Positions 49,278-59,907 are shown, numbered from the stretch's first letter. The stretch: DNA of 64,000 nt from an uncultured Paraburkholderia sp. (GCA_940746715.1 CALNWN010000009.1:62001-126000); one strand, 5' to 3'. Made by a program: numbers and translations. Notes: a model not told the origin generated them from the sequence alone.

Positions 49278-51062
49278 TCACTCCTCGTCGCCATCCTCTT
49301 CCTGGTCCGCATCGCTCGAAGGCAAGCCGTAGCGCTTCACCAGTTCCGCCTTGAAGCCGGCGAGCGTCTTCTGCTCGTCGCACAGCTGGTACAGATAGCT
49401 CAGCTGCGCCGGCCAGTCCTTCAGTTCCTCGGCGAAAATTTTCAGTCGCTCGACGGTGTCGAATGCCGCGGCCGTGTCTCCGCTCAACGCCTGCAGCGCG
49501 GCGTAACGGCGCAGCACGGTTTCGCCGGGCAGGAGCGCCATTGCCTGGCGGTGCATGGCAAGCTTGTGCTGAAGGTCCATGGAGTTCATCGGCAGAAGCG
49601 TTGCCATGCCGTACTCGCCCCATGCGCGGAACAGGAACGACGGATCCGCGCGATATTGCTCAGCCGGACGCGAGCCGTAATACAGTACCTCCGCGCGAGC
49701 GTAATCGCGATACACCGGATAAAGCGCCGCGATGCCGCCGAACACGATCAAGGCGAACGCGCCGAACGACACGCGCGCGGGCACGAGCCGCAGCGGCCGC
49801 GCCTCGAGCAGGCCAAGCACGAACATGGCCGGCAGCAGGAAGAACATGTACTGCTGCGGATATTCGACGAGCGCGTGCATGACGAGCACGCCGATCAGCG
49901 CAATGCCGAACACGCGCGCCGCGCTTTGCGGCGGTCGCACGACCCGCACGAGCCACGCGACGAGGCCGAACAGCACGATCGCGAGGCCGATCAAACCCGT
50001 CTTCGCGAGCAGGTCGATAAAAATGTCGTGCGAGTTGTTGGCGATCTCCACGCCGCCGAGCGTCTTCGCGAGCTGATACTGATAGCTCGGGAACTCGCCC
50101 CAGCCGACGCCCAGCAACGGATGCGTCCGGAACATCGTCCAGCCGTATTTCCATAGCGCGAGCCGCGGCGCGATCTGGCCGGCGTCCTTGAAGCGATCCG
50201 CGGCGGACTGCCCGAGTTCGAGGTGATACCGCACATTGGCCCAGCGAATCAGCGCATTGACGACGAAGAACAGCACAGCCAGCGCAACCGGAATCAGCCA
50301 CTGCCGATGGCCGCGGCGCAACTGCGGTTCGGCGCGCGTCTGCACGAGAGCCATCCACAGGCCGGCCACGACGATGACGCCCATTTGCAGCCACGGGCCG
50401 CGCGACACCGTCAGCGCAAGCCCCACCGCGAAAATGGTCGACACCAGCGCCCAGATGGCGACGGCAATCCGGCGCGTCCGCACGAGGAAGAGCGCGCCCA
50501 CCATCGCAAACGCAATATACGTGGCGAGGTGGTTCGCCTGCGCCATATTGCCGAACGGCCTGCGCTCCACCGTCACGTTATACGCGACGACAAGCGGCGA
50601 CACGCGCGCCTCGAGATGAAAGAGTTGAATGACCTGGCAGAACACCGCAAACAATCCGCCGACAACCAGCGCGCCAGCCGCCCAGCGCAACGCTGTCTCA
50701 TTGAGCTTCGCGCGTGCGAAGCCGTAGCCCGCGTGCGTCGCCATGAAAGCGGCCAGCAGGAAACCGCCGCCGAGCCAGTTCATCGACGGCTGCGAGACGG
50801 GCAGAAGCACCGATTGCGCGACCAGCAGCAAGCCGAACAGCAACGGCACAAGGGCCACGACAGGCGAGGCAAAGCCAATGCGCGGCTGCGAGGTGGCCAC
50901 CAGCAGAACCACGCCGGCGCCCATCAACAGGTACAACGCGAGCGCGGTGAATTCAGCGTAGAACGTCGGAATCGGGTACGTATGGTTGACGACTGCATAA
51001 GGCAGCACCAACGCGAGAGCCAACAGAACGAGAGAAAGGTAACGCGCGAAAGGGGTGGGCAT
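49278..51062 (-). CDS. pglL: PglL-type O-oligosaccharyltransferase (O-antigen ligase family)
   Basis: Intact 594-residue inner-membrane protein with about twelve hydrophobic segments. The Wzy_C ligase signature region reads HPLLGVGWGEFPSYQY with NNSHDIFIDLLAKTGLIG in the large periplasmic loop, and a soluble C-terminal region follows (PglL_A_C type). Transfers undecaprenyl-linked glycan to Ser/Thr of exported proteins. Downstream of, and probably cotranscribed with, the pilin gene; in other beta-proteobacteria this pairing reflects pilin glycosylation. A role as LPS O-antigen ligase is less likely given the pilin neighbour. Confidence 0.82.
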   Translation of the reverse strand: MPTPFARYLSLVLLALALVLPYAVVNHTYPIPTFYAEFTALALYLLMGAGVVLLVATSQPRIGFASPVVALVPLLFGLLLVAQSVLLPVSQPSMNWLGGGFLLAAFMATHAGYGFARAKLNETALRWAAGALVVGGLFAVFCQVIQLFHLEARVSPLVVAYNVTVERRPFGNMAQANHLATYIAFAMVGALFLVRTRRIAVAIWALVSTIFAVGLALTVSRGPWLQMGVIVVAGLWMALVQTRAEPQLRRGHRQWLIPVALAVLFFVVNALIRWANVRYHLELGQSAADRFKDAGQIAPRLALWKYGWTMFRTHPLLGVGWGEFPSYQYQLAKTLGGVEIANNSHDIFIDLLAKTGLIGLAIVLFGLVAWLVRVVRPPQSAARVFGIALIGVLVMHALVEYPQQYMFFLLPAMFVLGLLEARPLRLVPARVSFGAFALIVFGGIAALYPVYRDYARAEVLYYGSRPAEQYRADPSFLFRAWGEYGMATLLPMNSMDLQHKLAMHRQAMALLPGETVLRRYAALQALSGDTAAAFDTVERLKIFAEELKDWPAQLSYLYQLCDEQKTLAGFKAELVKRYGLPSSDADQEEDGDEE

Positions 51063-51218
51063 CGGGTAAGCGGGTGGGCGTCAGCAACCGGCGCACTATA
51101 CAAAAAAATCCTTGCGCTGTGCGCCGGCTGGGCTGAAATATCCCGAAAATCAGCGATTTACGCTTGAACGGTTAGATTTCCGTGCGCGCGTCGCCCGTGA
51201 CGTGTCCTGGATCTTCTA

Positions 51219-51842
51219 TCACGCGCGGCATTCCGGCGGCGCGAGGTTCGACGGCAACGTGGGCGCTTGCGCGGGCGTCGGCCCTGCGCCCGGCGCAGGC
51301 AACGACGACGCCGTCTTGCCGCCCGCGAAGCATTCCCACGCGAGCGCGCCCGCCTGCACCGAGCCCTTCGTCAACGCAACGCGCGCGGTCGGCGCGTCGA
51401 TGTTGTCGGGCACCGACGGCACCAGCGTGATCGTGTTCGAACCGGCCGGCGCCACTCGCGTCGTGAAGGCAACGGTGATTTGGCCGCTGTCGTCGTCGAC
51501 ATGAACGGACTCGACGTTGCGCGTGGCGGGCGGCGACGCATAGCCACCGCCGAACGCGTTGCCGCTCGCCGCGTTTTCCGACACGGCGAGCCGTGCCGAC
51601 GCCGCGAGCGACAGGCCCTCGCCCACGCGGCTGCGCGCGAGATAGTCCTGATACGCGGGAATCGCATAGGCGGCGATCACGCCGACAATCGCAAGCACGA
51701 TCATCAGCTCGATCAGCGTGAAGCCGAAACCGAGGCGCAAGCCGACGCGACGGCACGCTCGCGCGAGTCTCGCGGACCAACGCGCTCGTGAGCGCCGCGA
51801 GTGCGCCCGCGAGGACTGGGAATAAGGCAAGGTGACGATCAT
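51219..51842 (-). CDS. pilA: type IV pilin
   Basis: Intact 207-residue prepilin. The cleavage and methylation motif is [18 protein letters not shown], followed by the alpha1-N spine and [15 protein letters not shown]. Two Cys near the C-terminus (WECFAGG and PECRA) would form the disulfide loop. With the ATG at 51842 the leader is about 41 residues and very basic, longer than the 6-10 typical of type IVa. A TTG eight codons before the cleavage site would give a normal leader, so the start is uncertain. The Ala/Pro/Ser-rich tail before the last Cys is a plausible glycosylation target. Confidence 0.85.
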   Translation of the reverse strand: MIVTLPYSQSSRAHSRRSRARWSARLARACRRVGLRLGFGFTLIELMIVLAIVGVIAAYAIPAYQDYLARSRVGEGLSLAASARLAVSENAASGNAFGGGYASPPATRNVESVHVDDDSGQITVAFTTRVAPAGSNTITLVPSVPDNIDAPTARVALTKGSVQAGALAWECFAGGKTASSLPAPGAGPTPAQAPTLPSNLAPPECRA

Positions 51843-51863
51843 CGGCAGGCTCCTGAAAGGAAA

Positions 51864-51896
51864 AACGCCTGCTCCCTAGATCGGGAACAGGCGCTT
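51864..51896 (-). terminator. terminator after terC
   Basis: A nearly perfect stem (ACGCCTGCTCCC, 51865-51876, with GGGAACAGGCGCT, 51883-51895), followed on the leftward strand by five T. It lies between the terC stop and the pilin start. Confidence 0.8.
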
Positions 51897-51986
51897 TAAT
51901 CGTAACGAGCGACGCTCGTGTCAGACAGTCAGCCGAATGGCTAACGTTGAGTTTGCCGAGGCGCGCGTTCAGCGCAACGCGCCGCT

Positions 51987-52691
51987 TCAGGCCGCAGCGG
52001 ATTTCGCGTTGCGGCGCTTGATCACATAGCCAAGAATCACGACGAAGAGCGCGCAGGCGACGCTCATGCCGTATTCGGCAAGCGGCGTGTCGAGGACCGG
52101 CCAACGGTCGCCGGCCGGATCGTTGATGATCAGCCCGCCCGCGATCCAGCCGAGCAGCGCCGCCCCGAGCGTGATCACGATCGGGAAACGGTCCAGCAGC
52201 TTCAGCACCAGCTGGCTGCCCCACACGATGAGCGGAATGCTCACCACGAGCCCGAAGATCACGAGCGCAAGGCGATGCTGCGGGTCGGCGGCCTCGGCCG
52301 CGCCCGCGATGGCGATCACGTTGTCGAGACTCATGACGGCATCGGCGACGATGATCGTCTTGATCGCCGAGATCAGCTTGTCGGCCGGCTTCACGTTCTC
52401 GTGCGCGTCATGCGCCGGCGCCATGAGACGGACGCCGATCCACAGCAAAAGCAGCCCGCCCGCGAATTTCAGCAAGGGCACGTCGAGCAGCGCGACCGCG
52501 AACGCAATCAGAATCACGCGCAGCAGAATCGCGCCCGCCGTGCCCCACAACACGCCCTTCGTGCGCTGATCCGCCGGCAGATTGCGGCACGCCAGCGCGA
52601 TCACGACGGCATTGTCGCCGCCGAGCAGAATGTCGATGACGATGATCTGAATGACTGCGCCCCAATGGAGCGTGGCGAGAAACTCGAGCAT
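51987..52691 (-). CDS. TerC-family integral membrane protein
   Basis: Intact, 234 residues from the ATG at 52691, with about seven hydrophobic segments. The acidic metal-site motifs LLGGDNAVVIA and MSLDNVIAIAG are the TerC hallmark. Family members export manganese or other divalent ions and help exported metalloproteins. Stands downstream of sucCD but behind its terminator. Confidence 0.88.
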   Translation of the reverse strand: MLEFLATLHWGAVIQIIVIDILLGGDNAVVIALACRNLPADQRTKGVLWGTAGAILLRVILIAFAVALLDVPLLKFAGGLLLLWIGVRLMAPAHDAHENVKPADKLISAIKTIIVADAVMSLDNVIAIAGAAEAADPQHRLALVIFGLVVSIPLIVWGSQLVLKLLDRFPIVITLGAALLGWIAGGLIINDPAGDRWPVLDTPLAEYGMSVACALFVVILGYVIKRRNAKSAAA

Positions 52692-52727
52692 GTGCAAAAG
52701 AATAAAGAGGAACGGAAGGCGCGGCCA

Positions 52728-52765
52728 ATAAAAAAGCGGAGGAGTGTAGAACTCCCCCGCTTTTG
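52728..52765 (-). terminator. terminator of the sucCD operon
   Basis: Stem AAAGCGGAGGAGT with ACTCCCCCGCTTT (one mismatch) and a 5-nt loop, with a six-T run on the leftward strand. It lies about 70 bp past the sucD stop. Confidence 0.85.
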
Positions 52766-52835
52766 AACCGCACGCTGACGAAAGGATCTCGTAAGCGTAT
52801 CAAAAAAGGCGCCGCAACTGGGCGCCCATTTCGAT

Positions 52836-53717
52836 TTACAACATCGCCTTCAGAAGACGCGCCATTTCCGAAGGGTTCTTCGTAACCTTGATGCCGCAGG
52901 CGTCCATGATTTCCAGCTTCGCTTCGGCCGTGTCCGCACCGCCCGAGATCAGCGCGCCGGCGTGGCCCATGCGCTTGCCCGGAGGCGCCGTGACGCCGGC
53001 GATGAAGCCGACCACCGGCTTCTTCATGTTGTCCTTGATCCAGTAAGCGGCGTTCGCTTCGTCCGGACCGCCGATCTCGCCGATCATGATGACGGCGTCC
53101 GTGTCCGGATCGTCGTTGAACATCTTCATCACGTCGATGTGCTTCAGACCGTTGATCGGGTCGCCGCCGATACCGACTGCCGACGACTGGCCGAGGCCGA
53201 TCGCCGTCAACTGGCCGACTGCTTCATACGTCAGCGTGCCCGAACGCGACACGACGCCGATGCGGCCCTTGCGGTGGATGTGACCCGGCATGATGCCGAT
53301 CTTCAGCTCGTCCGGCGTGATCGTACCCGGGCAGTTCGGTCCGAGCAGCAGCGTCTTGCGGTTTTCGCGACGCATGCGGTCCTTGATCTCGATCATGTCG
53401 CGCACGGGAATGCCTTCCGTGATACAGATGGCGAGATCCAGGTCGGCTTCGACCGCTTCCCAGATGGCAGCCGCAGCGCCTGCCGGCGGAACGTAAATCA
53501 CCGATACGGTCGCGCCCGTTTCAGCCTTGGCTTCCGCGACGCTTGCGTAGATGGGAATGCCTTCGAAGTCTTCGCCGGCACGCTTCGGGTTCACGCCTGC
53601 AACGTACGCTTCGCGGCCGTTTGCGTATTCACGGCAAGCACGCGTGTGGAACTGACCGGTCTTGCCGGTGACGCCCTGCGTGATGACCTTGGTGTCTTTG
53701 TTAATCAGAATCGACAT
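52836..53717 (-). CDS. sucD: succinyl-CoA synthetase alpha subunit
   Basis: Intact 293-residue subunit. GVTGKTGQFHTRACREY is the CoA-binding region near the N-terminus, and KRMGHAGALISGG holds the phosphorylated His. Works with SucC to make succinate and ATP from succinyl-CoA in the TCA cycle. Second gene of the sucCD operon, 163 bp after sucC. Confidence 0.96.
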   Translation of the reverse strand: MSILINKDTKVITQGVTGKTGQFHTRACREYANGREAYVAGVNPKRAGEDFEGIPIYASVAEAKAETGATVSVIYVPPAGAAAAIWEAVEADLDLAICITEGIPVRDMIEIKDRMRRENRKTLLLGPNCPGTITPDELKIGIMPGHIHRKGRIGVVSRSGTLTYEAVGQLTAIGLGQSSAVGIGGDPINGLKHIDVMKMFNDDPDTDAVIMIGEIGGPDEANAAYWIKDNMKKPVVGFIAGVTAPPGKRMGHAGALISGGADTAEAKLEIMDACGIKVTKNPSEMARLLKAML

Positions 53718-53880
53718 GTATTGACCCCTGTTCGTTTGGCGCCGCCCGGTGGCGCGACGCGGCGAGATGTTCTTCGCCCGCGCTGCTCATGCATACACGC
53801 GCGCCGCCATTCGTAATCCTGGTTAATCCTGTAAAGCCGCTCTATGAGTCCGCTTGTGAAAGCCTGACACGGACCACGGC

Positions 53881-55050
53881 TTACGCCTTGCCTGCAGCAG
53901 CCGCGACGACCTTCTGAGCCGCTTCTTCCATGCTGTCAGCCGAGATGATCGGCAGGCCGGATTCAGCGAGCATCTTCTTGCCCAGGTCTTCGTTTGTGCC
54001 CTTCATGCGGACCACGAGCGGCACCTTCAGCGAGACAGCCTTCGACGCCGCGATCACGCCTTCCGCGATCACGTCGCAACGCATGATGCCGCCGAAGATG
54101 TTGACCAGAATCGCGGTCAGGTTCGGGTTCTTCAGCACGATCTTGAAGGCTTCCGTGACCTTCTCCGTCGTGGCGCCGCCGCCCACGTCGAGGAAGTTCG
54201 CCGGTTCGCCGCCGAACAGCTTGATGGTGTCCATCGTCGCCATGGCGAGACCCGCGCCGTTCACCAGACAGCCGATGTTGCCGTCGAGCGAGATGTACGC
54301 GAGGTCGAACTTCGACGCTTCCACTTCAGCCGGATCTTCTTCGTCCAGATCGCGATACGCGACGATTTCCGGATGACGGAACAGCGCGTTCGAGTCGAAG
54401 TTGAACTTGGCGTCGAGCGCGATGACCTTGCCGTCGCCCGTCAGGATCAGCGGGTTGATTTCGGCGAGCGATGCGTCGGTTTCCCAGAAGGCCTTGTAGA
54501 GGCCTTGCAGGATCGCGCGCGCTTGCGGGATCGACGCGTCGGGCACGCCGATCTTCTTCGCGAGGTCGTCTGCTTCGGCGTCCTTCAGGCTGGTCGACGG
54601 GTCGACGGCAACCTTGTGGATCAGCTCGGGCGTCTTTTCCGCGACTTCTTCGACGTCCATGCCGCCTTCGCTCGATGCCATCACGACGATCTTCTGCGAA
54701 ACGCGATCGATCACGAGGCCGACATACAGTTCCTTCTTGATGTCGGCGCCTTCTTCGATCAGCAGACGATTGACCTTCTGGCCTTCCGGACCGGTCTGGT
54801 GGGTGACGAGCTGCATGCCGAGGATCTGGTTCGCGTATTCGCGGACCTGCTCCAGCGACTTGGCAACCTTCACGCCGCCGCCCTTACCACGGCCACCCGC
54901 GTGGATCTGAGCCTTGACGACCCACACCGGGCCGCCGAGCTCTTCCGCGGCCTTGACCGCATCATCCACCGAGAAGACCGGCTTGCCGCGCGGTACCGCG
55001 ACGCCGAATTTCCGCAGGATTTCCTTACCCTGGTACTCGTGAATCTTCAT
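53881..55050 (-). CDS. sucC: succinyl-CoA synthetase beta subunit
   Basis: Intact 389-residue ATP-grasp subunit. [17 protein letters not shown] at the N-terminus, [19 protein letters not shown] in the nucleotide site and [15 protein letters not shown] near the C-terminus are diagnostic. Binds ATP and succinate. The start is 29 bp downstream of the DUF2889 gene. Confidence 0.96.
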   Translation of the reverse strand: MKIHEYQGKEILRKFGVAVPRGKPVFSVDDAVKAAEELGGPVWVVKAQIHAGGRGKGGGVKVAKSLEQVREYANQILGMQLVTHQTGPEGQKVNRLLIEEGADIKKELYVGLVIDRVSQKIVVMASSEGGMDVEEVAEKTPELIHKVAVDPSTSLKDAEADDLAKKIGVPDASIPQARAILQGLYKAFWETDASLAEINPLILTGDGKVIALDAKFNFDSNALFRHPEIVAYRDLDEEDPAEVEASKFDLAYISLDGNIGCLVNGAGLAMATMDTIKLFGGEPANFLDVGGGATTEKVTEAFKIVLKNPNLTAILVNIFGGIMRCDVIAEGVIAASKAVSLKVPLVVRMKGTNEDLGKKMLAESGLPIISADSMEEAAQKVVAAAAGKA

Positions 55051-55079
55051 GCGTGATTCCCTTCAGTCTGAGAGTTGGA

Positions 55080-55787
55080 TTAAACATCGCTTCCGCTACC
55101 GTCCAACATGCCGGGCGCATTGCCCCTGCCTTCTTGGCGGGCCGCCCCGTTGTCTGGCGATGCCGGGCGGTCTGCTGGGCGTGGCGCATGGCCATACCAG
55201 GCGGGTAAAACTGCTGCACTGCCTCCCCGTCGAAACGCAGCGCATGGCAGCGTCCCAACTGGAACGGCGGTTTTTCGTTTAAACGTTCGGCGTCGCCGTC
55301 AGTCGACCCGTTTTCTGAACTCGCACTCCCGCCTCGCGTGTCGTCACCGGTGGTCCATACGTCGCCGGCGAACGCCTGAATCGCGGCAGTCGGCAGGACC
55401 GCGCACAACTCGGTGAGATGCGTGCAACCAGCCGTGCCGGCCAGCAAACGGGCAGCATCGCGACGGAAGTTGTGGAACAGATTGAGACCGATGAGGGCAC
55501 GATAGGCGGGATTGCTGGCTTGGCAGAGCCCAGGATAGGACAGACACCCAGTCGGACGACGCCTCGGCGTCGACGACATTGAGCTTGCGATCGATGGTGA
55601 TGCGAAGCCAGAGTTCATGGATCGGTTGACCATTGGGCCGGACGCCCGACGCAAGCACCACGTCGCGTGGCTTTTCGTCGGTCAAGCACGCTTCCACATC
55701 CCACAAGCCGTCCGCTCGTTCATAAGCTTCCGCCCGGATTGCGCGGCGATGGCGCAACTGACGGGGCACTGACGAGGAAAGCGGCAT
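55080..55787 (-). pseudogene. DUF2889 protein, frameshifted
   Basis: Starts at 55787 with MPLSSSVPRQLRHRRAIRAEAYERADG. IHELWLRITIDRKLNVVDAEASSDW is the family core. The frame breaks near 55540; SYPGLCQASNPAYRALIGLNLF continues in another frame, with GTAGCTHLTELCAVLPTAAI and FQLGRCHALRFDGEAVQQFYP. A second change near 55205 would give WYGHAP and a stop at 55080. Proteins of this family are of unknown function and usually sit between recX and sucC in Burkholderiales. Confidence 0.78.
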
Positions 55788-55963
55788 GCGAAAAGGAAAG
55801 GCCGAATTGGAAAACCCACGAATTTTACCATACTGGGTATTTGAGACAGGCGGGAGTGCGGCGCGCGTAGTGGCGGTGGCGTCGCCGGTTTGCTCGCTGG
55901 TTTCTCTCTGTTTCCGCTTGATTTCCCAGCCATTTCCCGATTATTTCCGGGCTATTCGCCGCT

Positions 55964-56791
55964 CTATTCTTCGTCGACGCCCTTGAGAATCTTGCCGATG
56001 GTCGCGCCCGAGAAACCCCGCGACGCGAGAAAACGCGCCTGCTTGGCGCGCTCGGCCGGGGTTTGCGGAAGCTGGCCGAACTTCTTGCGCCATACGGCCT
56101 GTGCGCGCGCCAGCTCGGTTTCGCGCAACTGGGCGCTGGCTTTCTCGACTAGCGCCTGATCCACCGCGTGCTGCTTCAATTCGCCGACGATGCGGCTTGC
56201 CCCGAGCCGCGACGACCGGCGATGAATCAGGCTTTCGGCGAATCGGGAGTCCGAGAGCCAGTTTTTGGCCTCCAGTGTGTCGAGCAGCGTATCGAGCGAG
56301 TCGTTTTCTTCGACGAACGGCTTCAGCTTGCGTGCGAGTTCGCTACGGCTGTACTCGCGACGCAACAGATAGCCTAGCGCGCGCCCTTTGAGCGAACGCG
56401 CGGGACGTTGCGATTTTTTTTCTTTGCTTTGGCCGAGCTCTGTGTCTGGACTCGCCGGGCCGGGGCTGTGGCGAGAGCCGGACGATCGTGAAGAACCGCG
56501 GGAGCCGGATGAACCACGCGAGCGCGTGTAAGTGGGCTCGGCGGATTGGTCGGGTTGGGTTGGCTCGAACTGCGCGCGCCGCAGGCCACGGCCTGCGGCG
56601 CGATCATGCGCGTCGAATGATTCGAAGGAATCGAATGGGTCGACAGGGTCGAAGGGATCGGGCGAATCTGATGGATTCGATGAATCCGGCAGGTTCGCCG
56701 ATCCCGAAAGTTCGCGCAAACCGCTACCTTCATCACGCGGGCCGCCCGCGTTGCGTCCGGTATCGGACAATGGCCGGCCCTTGCGTATCAC
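55964..56791 (-). CDS. recX: RecA regulatory protein RecX with long disordered N-terminus
   Basis: 275 residues, open throughout. The RecX core starts at about residue 130 (LKGRALGYLLRREYSRSELARKL) and continues with SLDTLLDTLEAKNWLSDSRFAESLIHRR and GASRIVGELKQHAVDQALV. The first 125 residues are Ser/Asp/Pro/Gly/Arg-rich, with repeats such as PFDPVDPFDSFESFD and SSGSRGSSRSSGSR, and are predicted disordered. RecX blocks or reverses RecA filament growth. The ATG at 56791 lies 7 bp past the recA stop, so it shares the SOS-regulated transcript. Confidence 0.9.
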   Translation of the reverse strand: MIRKGRPLSDTGRNAGGPRDEGSGLRELSGSANLPDSSNPSDSPDPFDPVDPFDSFESFDAHDRAAGRGLRRAQFEPTQPDQSAEPTYTRSRGSSGSRGSSRSSGSRHSPGPASPDTELGQSKEKKSQRPARSLKGRALGYLLRREYSRSELARKLKPFVEENDSLDTLLDTLEAKNWLSDSRFAESLIHRRSSRLGASRIVGELKQHAVDQALVEKASAQLRETELARAQAVWRKKFGQLPQTPAERAKQARFLASRGFSGATIGKILKGVDEE

Positions 56792-56798
56792 GTAGTGG

Positions 56799-57875
56799 TT
56801 ACTCTTCTTCGTCCGCGACTTCAGCGCCTGCGCCGGTCACTGCTTCGGCCATTGCATTCACGCCCAGCGATTCGCGGATACGGTTTTCGATCTCACGCGC
56901 GATGTCCGGATTTTCGCGCAGGAATTCACGCGCGTTGTCCTTGCCCTGGCCAATACGCTCGCCGTTATAGCTGTACCACGCGCCGGCCTTGTCGACGATC
57001 TTGGCCTGCACGCCCAGGTCGATGATTTCGCCCTGTCGCGAAATACCTTCGCCGTACAGAATGTCGAAAATTGCCTCGCGGAACGGCGGCGACACCTTGT
57101 TCTTGACCACCTTGACGCGGGTTTCGTTGCCGATCACTTCGTCGTTCTTCTTGATCGAACCGATGCGGCGAATGTCCAGACGCACCGACGCATAGAACTT
57201 CAGCGCATTACCGCCCGTGGTGGTTTCCGGATTGCCGAACATCACGCCGATCTTCATGCGAATCTGGTTGATGAAGATCACGAGGCAGTTGGTGCGCTTG
57301 ATCGTGCCGGTGAGCTTGCGCAGCGCCTGCGACATGAGACGCGCTTGCAGACCCGGCAGCGAATCGCCCATTTCGCCTTCGATTTCAGCCTTCGGCACCA
57401 GTGCCGCGACCGAGTCGATCACGATCATGTCGATCGAGCCCGAGCGCACCAGCGCGTCGGCAATTTCCAGCGCCTGCTCACCCGTGTCCGGCTGCGAAAC
57501 CAGCAGGTCGCTCACATTCACGCCGAGCTTGCCGGCGTATTGAATGTCCAGCGCGTGTTCCGCGTCGATAAACGCTGCCGTGCCGCCGAGCTTCTGCATT
57601 TCGGCAATAACCTGCAGCGTCAGCGTGGTTTTACCCGACGACTCCGGACCGTAGATTTCGACCACGCGGCCACGCGGCAACCCGCCGACGCCCAGGGCGA
57701 TATCCAAGCCGAGCGATCCAGTGGAAACGACCTGGATGTCTTCGACTGCCTCACCTGCGCCGAGCCGCATGACCGACCCTTTGCCGAACTGCTTTTCGAT
57801 CTGCGCGAGGGCGGCAGCGAGTGCCTTGCTCTTTTCAGCAGTCAGTCCAGCCGAGCCTTTCTTGCTTTCTTCCAT
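56799..57875 (-). CDS. recA: recombinase RecA
   Basis: Intact 358-residue RecA. Walker A is [13 protein letters not shown] near residue 65, Walker B is [10 protein letters not shown], and [20 protein letters not shown] (L2 region) and the acidic C-terminus EVADEEE are typical. Forms filaments on single-stranded DNA for recombination and triggers LexA cleavage. A LexA box lies about 85 bp upstream. Confidence 0.97.
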   Translation of the reverse strand: MEESKKGSAGLTAEKSKALAAALAQIEKQFGKGSVMRLGAGEAVEDIQVVSTGSLGLDIALGVGGLPRGRVVEIYGPESSGKTTLTLQVIAEMQKLGGTAAFIDAEHALDIQYAGKLGVNVSDLLVSQPDTGEQALEIADALVRSGSIDMIVIDSVAALVPKAEIEGEMGDSLPGLQARLMSQALRKLTGTIKRTNCLVIFINQIRMKIGVMFGNPETTTGGNALKFYASVRLDIRRIGSIKKNDEVIGNETRVKVVKNKVSPPFREAIFDILYGEGISRQGEIIDLGVQAKIVDKAGAWYSYNGERIGQGKDNAREFLRENPDIAREIENRIRESLGVNAMAEAVTGAGAEVADEEE

Positions 57876-57956
57876 GAATCGTCCTTTGCTATGATGAACG
57901 GCGTCTGAGGCAGATGTGTCGTCCATTTTTAAAGGACAGCACACGAAACCCAGACA

Positions 57957-57972
57957 CTGTATAAAAAAACAG
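57957..57972. promoter_or_regulatory. LexA (SOS) box of recA
   Basis: CTG-TATAAAAAAA-CAG, the CTG-N10-CAG form with the AT-rich spacer of the beta/gamma-proteobacterial consensus. The flanks (A before, TA after) also agree. It lies upstream of recA in the divergent region shared with the two-component pseudogene. Confidence 0.9.
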
Positions 57973-58112
57973 TAGTTTTGGCAAGCGCGATTCTCATGCG
58001 AACGCGCATTTTTACCGTCGCGCTGCCCAAACCACCCACAATAATTTTCGGAGACCGCTGTGCGCCGCGGGGACACCCGAGGTGCCGGCCACAGGCCCTG
58101 AGCTGGCGCATC

Positions 58113-59689
58113 ATGCGAATTCTGATTGCCGAAGACGACAGCATACTCGCGGACGGTCTGGTTCGATCACTCCGCCAATCGGCCTATGCCGTGGATCACG
58201 TGAAGAACGGCGTCGAGGCCGACACCGCGCTGTCGATGCAAAGTTTCGACCTGCTGATTCTCGATCTCGGCCTGCCGCGCATGTCCGGGCTCGAGGTGTT
58301 GCGCCGCCTGCGCGCCCGCAATTCCAATCTGCCCGTGCTGATCCTGACGGCCGCCGACAGCGTCGACGAGCGCGTCAAGGGCCTCGATCTCGGCGCCGAC
58401 GACACATGGCCAAGCCGTTCGCCCTGAACGAACTGGAAGCACGCGTGCGCGCGCTCACGCGGCGCGGCGCTGGCGGCGGCCCGACCGTCGTGCGGCACGG
58501 TTCGCTGTCGTTCGATCAGGTGGGCCGGATCGCCTATATCAACGAGCTGGTGGCGGGCGAGCGCGACATGCCGCTGCCGCACGAGGACGACCGGCCGCAG
58601 CCCGGCCTCGTGGCGTTCCGCGACGACATGCTGCGCGGCAACGACATCCGCGTCGCCTATACGACGGTCGAGTTCCCGCAGACGTCGGGCGCGGAGCCGG
58701 TCCTCGTGCAGGTTGCGGAGACGCTCGACAAGCGCAGCCAGCTTGCCAACGACATCATCAAGGGCGTGCTCCTGCCGCAGTTCGTGATCCTGCCGCTCGC
58801 GATCCTGCTCGTGTGGGTTCGGCCTGTCGCGCGGCCTTGCGCCGCTGCACGCGCTGCAGGCGCACATCCGCGCGCGGCGTCCGGACGACCTCTCGCCGCT
58901 CGAGGCGCGCCGCGCGCCGCCGGAAATCAAGCCGCTCGTCACGTCGTTCAACGACTTGCTGACGCGCCTCGAACAGAACATGGAGCTGCAAAACGCTTTA
59001 TCGCCGACGCCGCGCATCAGATGAAGACGCCGCTCGCGGGCCTGCGCACCCAGGCCGAGCTGGCGCTGCGGCAGGACGCGTCAGAGGAAGTGCACCGCTC
59101 GCTCGAACAGATCGCGACGAGTTCCGAGCACGCGGCCCGGCTCGTCACGCAACTGCTCGCGCTCGCGCGCGCGGAAAACCGCATGTCCGGGCAGATTTTC
59201 ACGCCGGTGGAGGTGGCGCGCAACGCCGTGCGCGCTGGGTGCAGGCCGCGCTCGCCAAGCAGATGGATCTCGGCTACGAGGCGTCCGACGAGCCGGTCGA
59301 AGTGGACGGCAATCCGGTCATGTTGCGCGAGATGCTGTCGAACCTGATCGACAACGCGATCCGCTACACGCCGGCGGGCGGCCGCATCACGGTCAGAGTG
59401 AGGCGCGACGCGGCCGCGCGGCTCGTGCATCTGGAAGTGGAAGACACCGGCCTCGGCATTCCGGTGGCCGAGCGCGCGCGTGCTCGAGCGCTTTTACCGG
59501 ATTCTCGGCCGGGAAGGCGACGGTAGCGGCCTCGGGCTTGCCATCGTCCGCGAAATTGCGACCATGCACGGCGGCGAGCTGACTATCGAAGACAACGTCT
59601 ATCAGACGTCGCCGAGGCTCGCGGGAACGCTGGTGCGCGTCACTTTGCACGTGCTGGAGCGGGGCAGGACTTACCCTAACGCGACCTGA
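58113..59689 (+). pseudogene. response regulator fused by deletion to a sensor histidine kinase, multiply frameshifted
   Basis: Starts as an OmpR-family receiver ([25 protein letters not shown] with the phospho-Asp). It loses one T near 58404 at GADDYMAKPFALNE. After RHGSLSFDQVGRIAYINE (about 58545), where the winged helix should continue, the sequence passes into the periplasmic part of a TctE-type kinase (AGERDMPLPHEDDRP). It goes on with a membrane segment, the H-box HQMKTPLAGLR, N-box NLIDNAIRYTP, and G-boxes EDTGLGI and GSGLGLAIV. A compensating insertion and deletion at about 58812 and 58990, and further shifts near 59237 and 59480, break the rest. Both the DNA-binding domain and the kinase N-terminus are missing. 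Divergent from recA. Confidence 0.83.
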
Positions 59690-59907
59690 CTACCACCGAC
59701 GCCACATGACAGGTTCAACGACGTTGAGGCCAGACTGTGCGCGATTGCACCCAACTTGACAGATTTTCCGAAAAATTCGCGGCTGATCTCGACGCTGCGA
59801 GCGTAGCCGTCCGCGTCAGTACGCCGTAAGTTTTCACTCCAATAATCGGTTGCACGGTGCACAGCGGGCCGGTGCGCCGCGTGCATATCAAATATTGGAG
59901 ACGACAA

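Noticed and set aside
58113..59689. A novel hybrid receiver-kinase signalling protein
   Set aside because: The junction lacks a complete output or sensor domain and several further frameshifts follow, so no functional hybrid could be made. The parts match an ordinary adjacent regulator-kinase pair.
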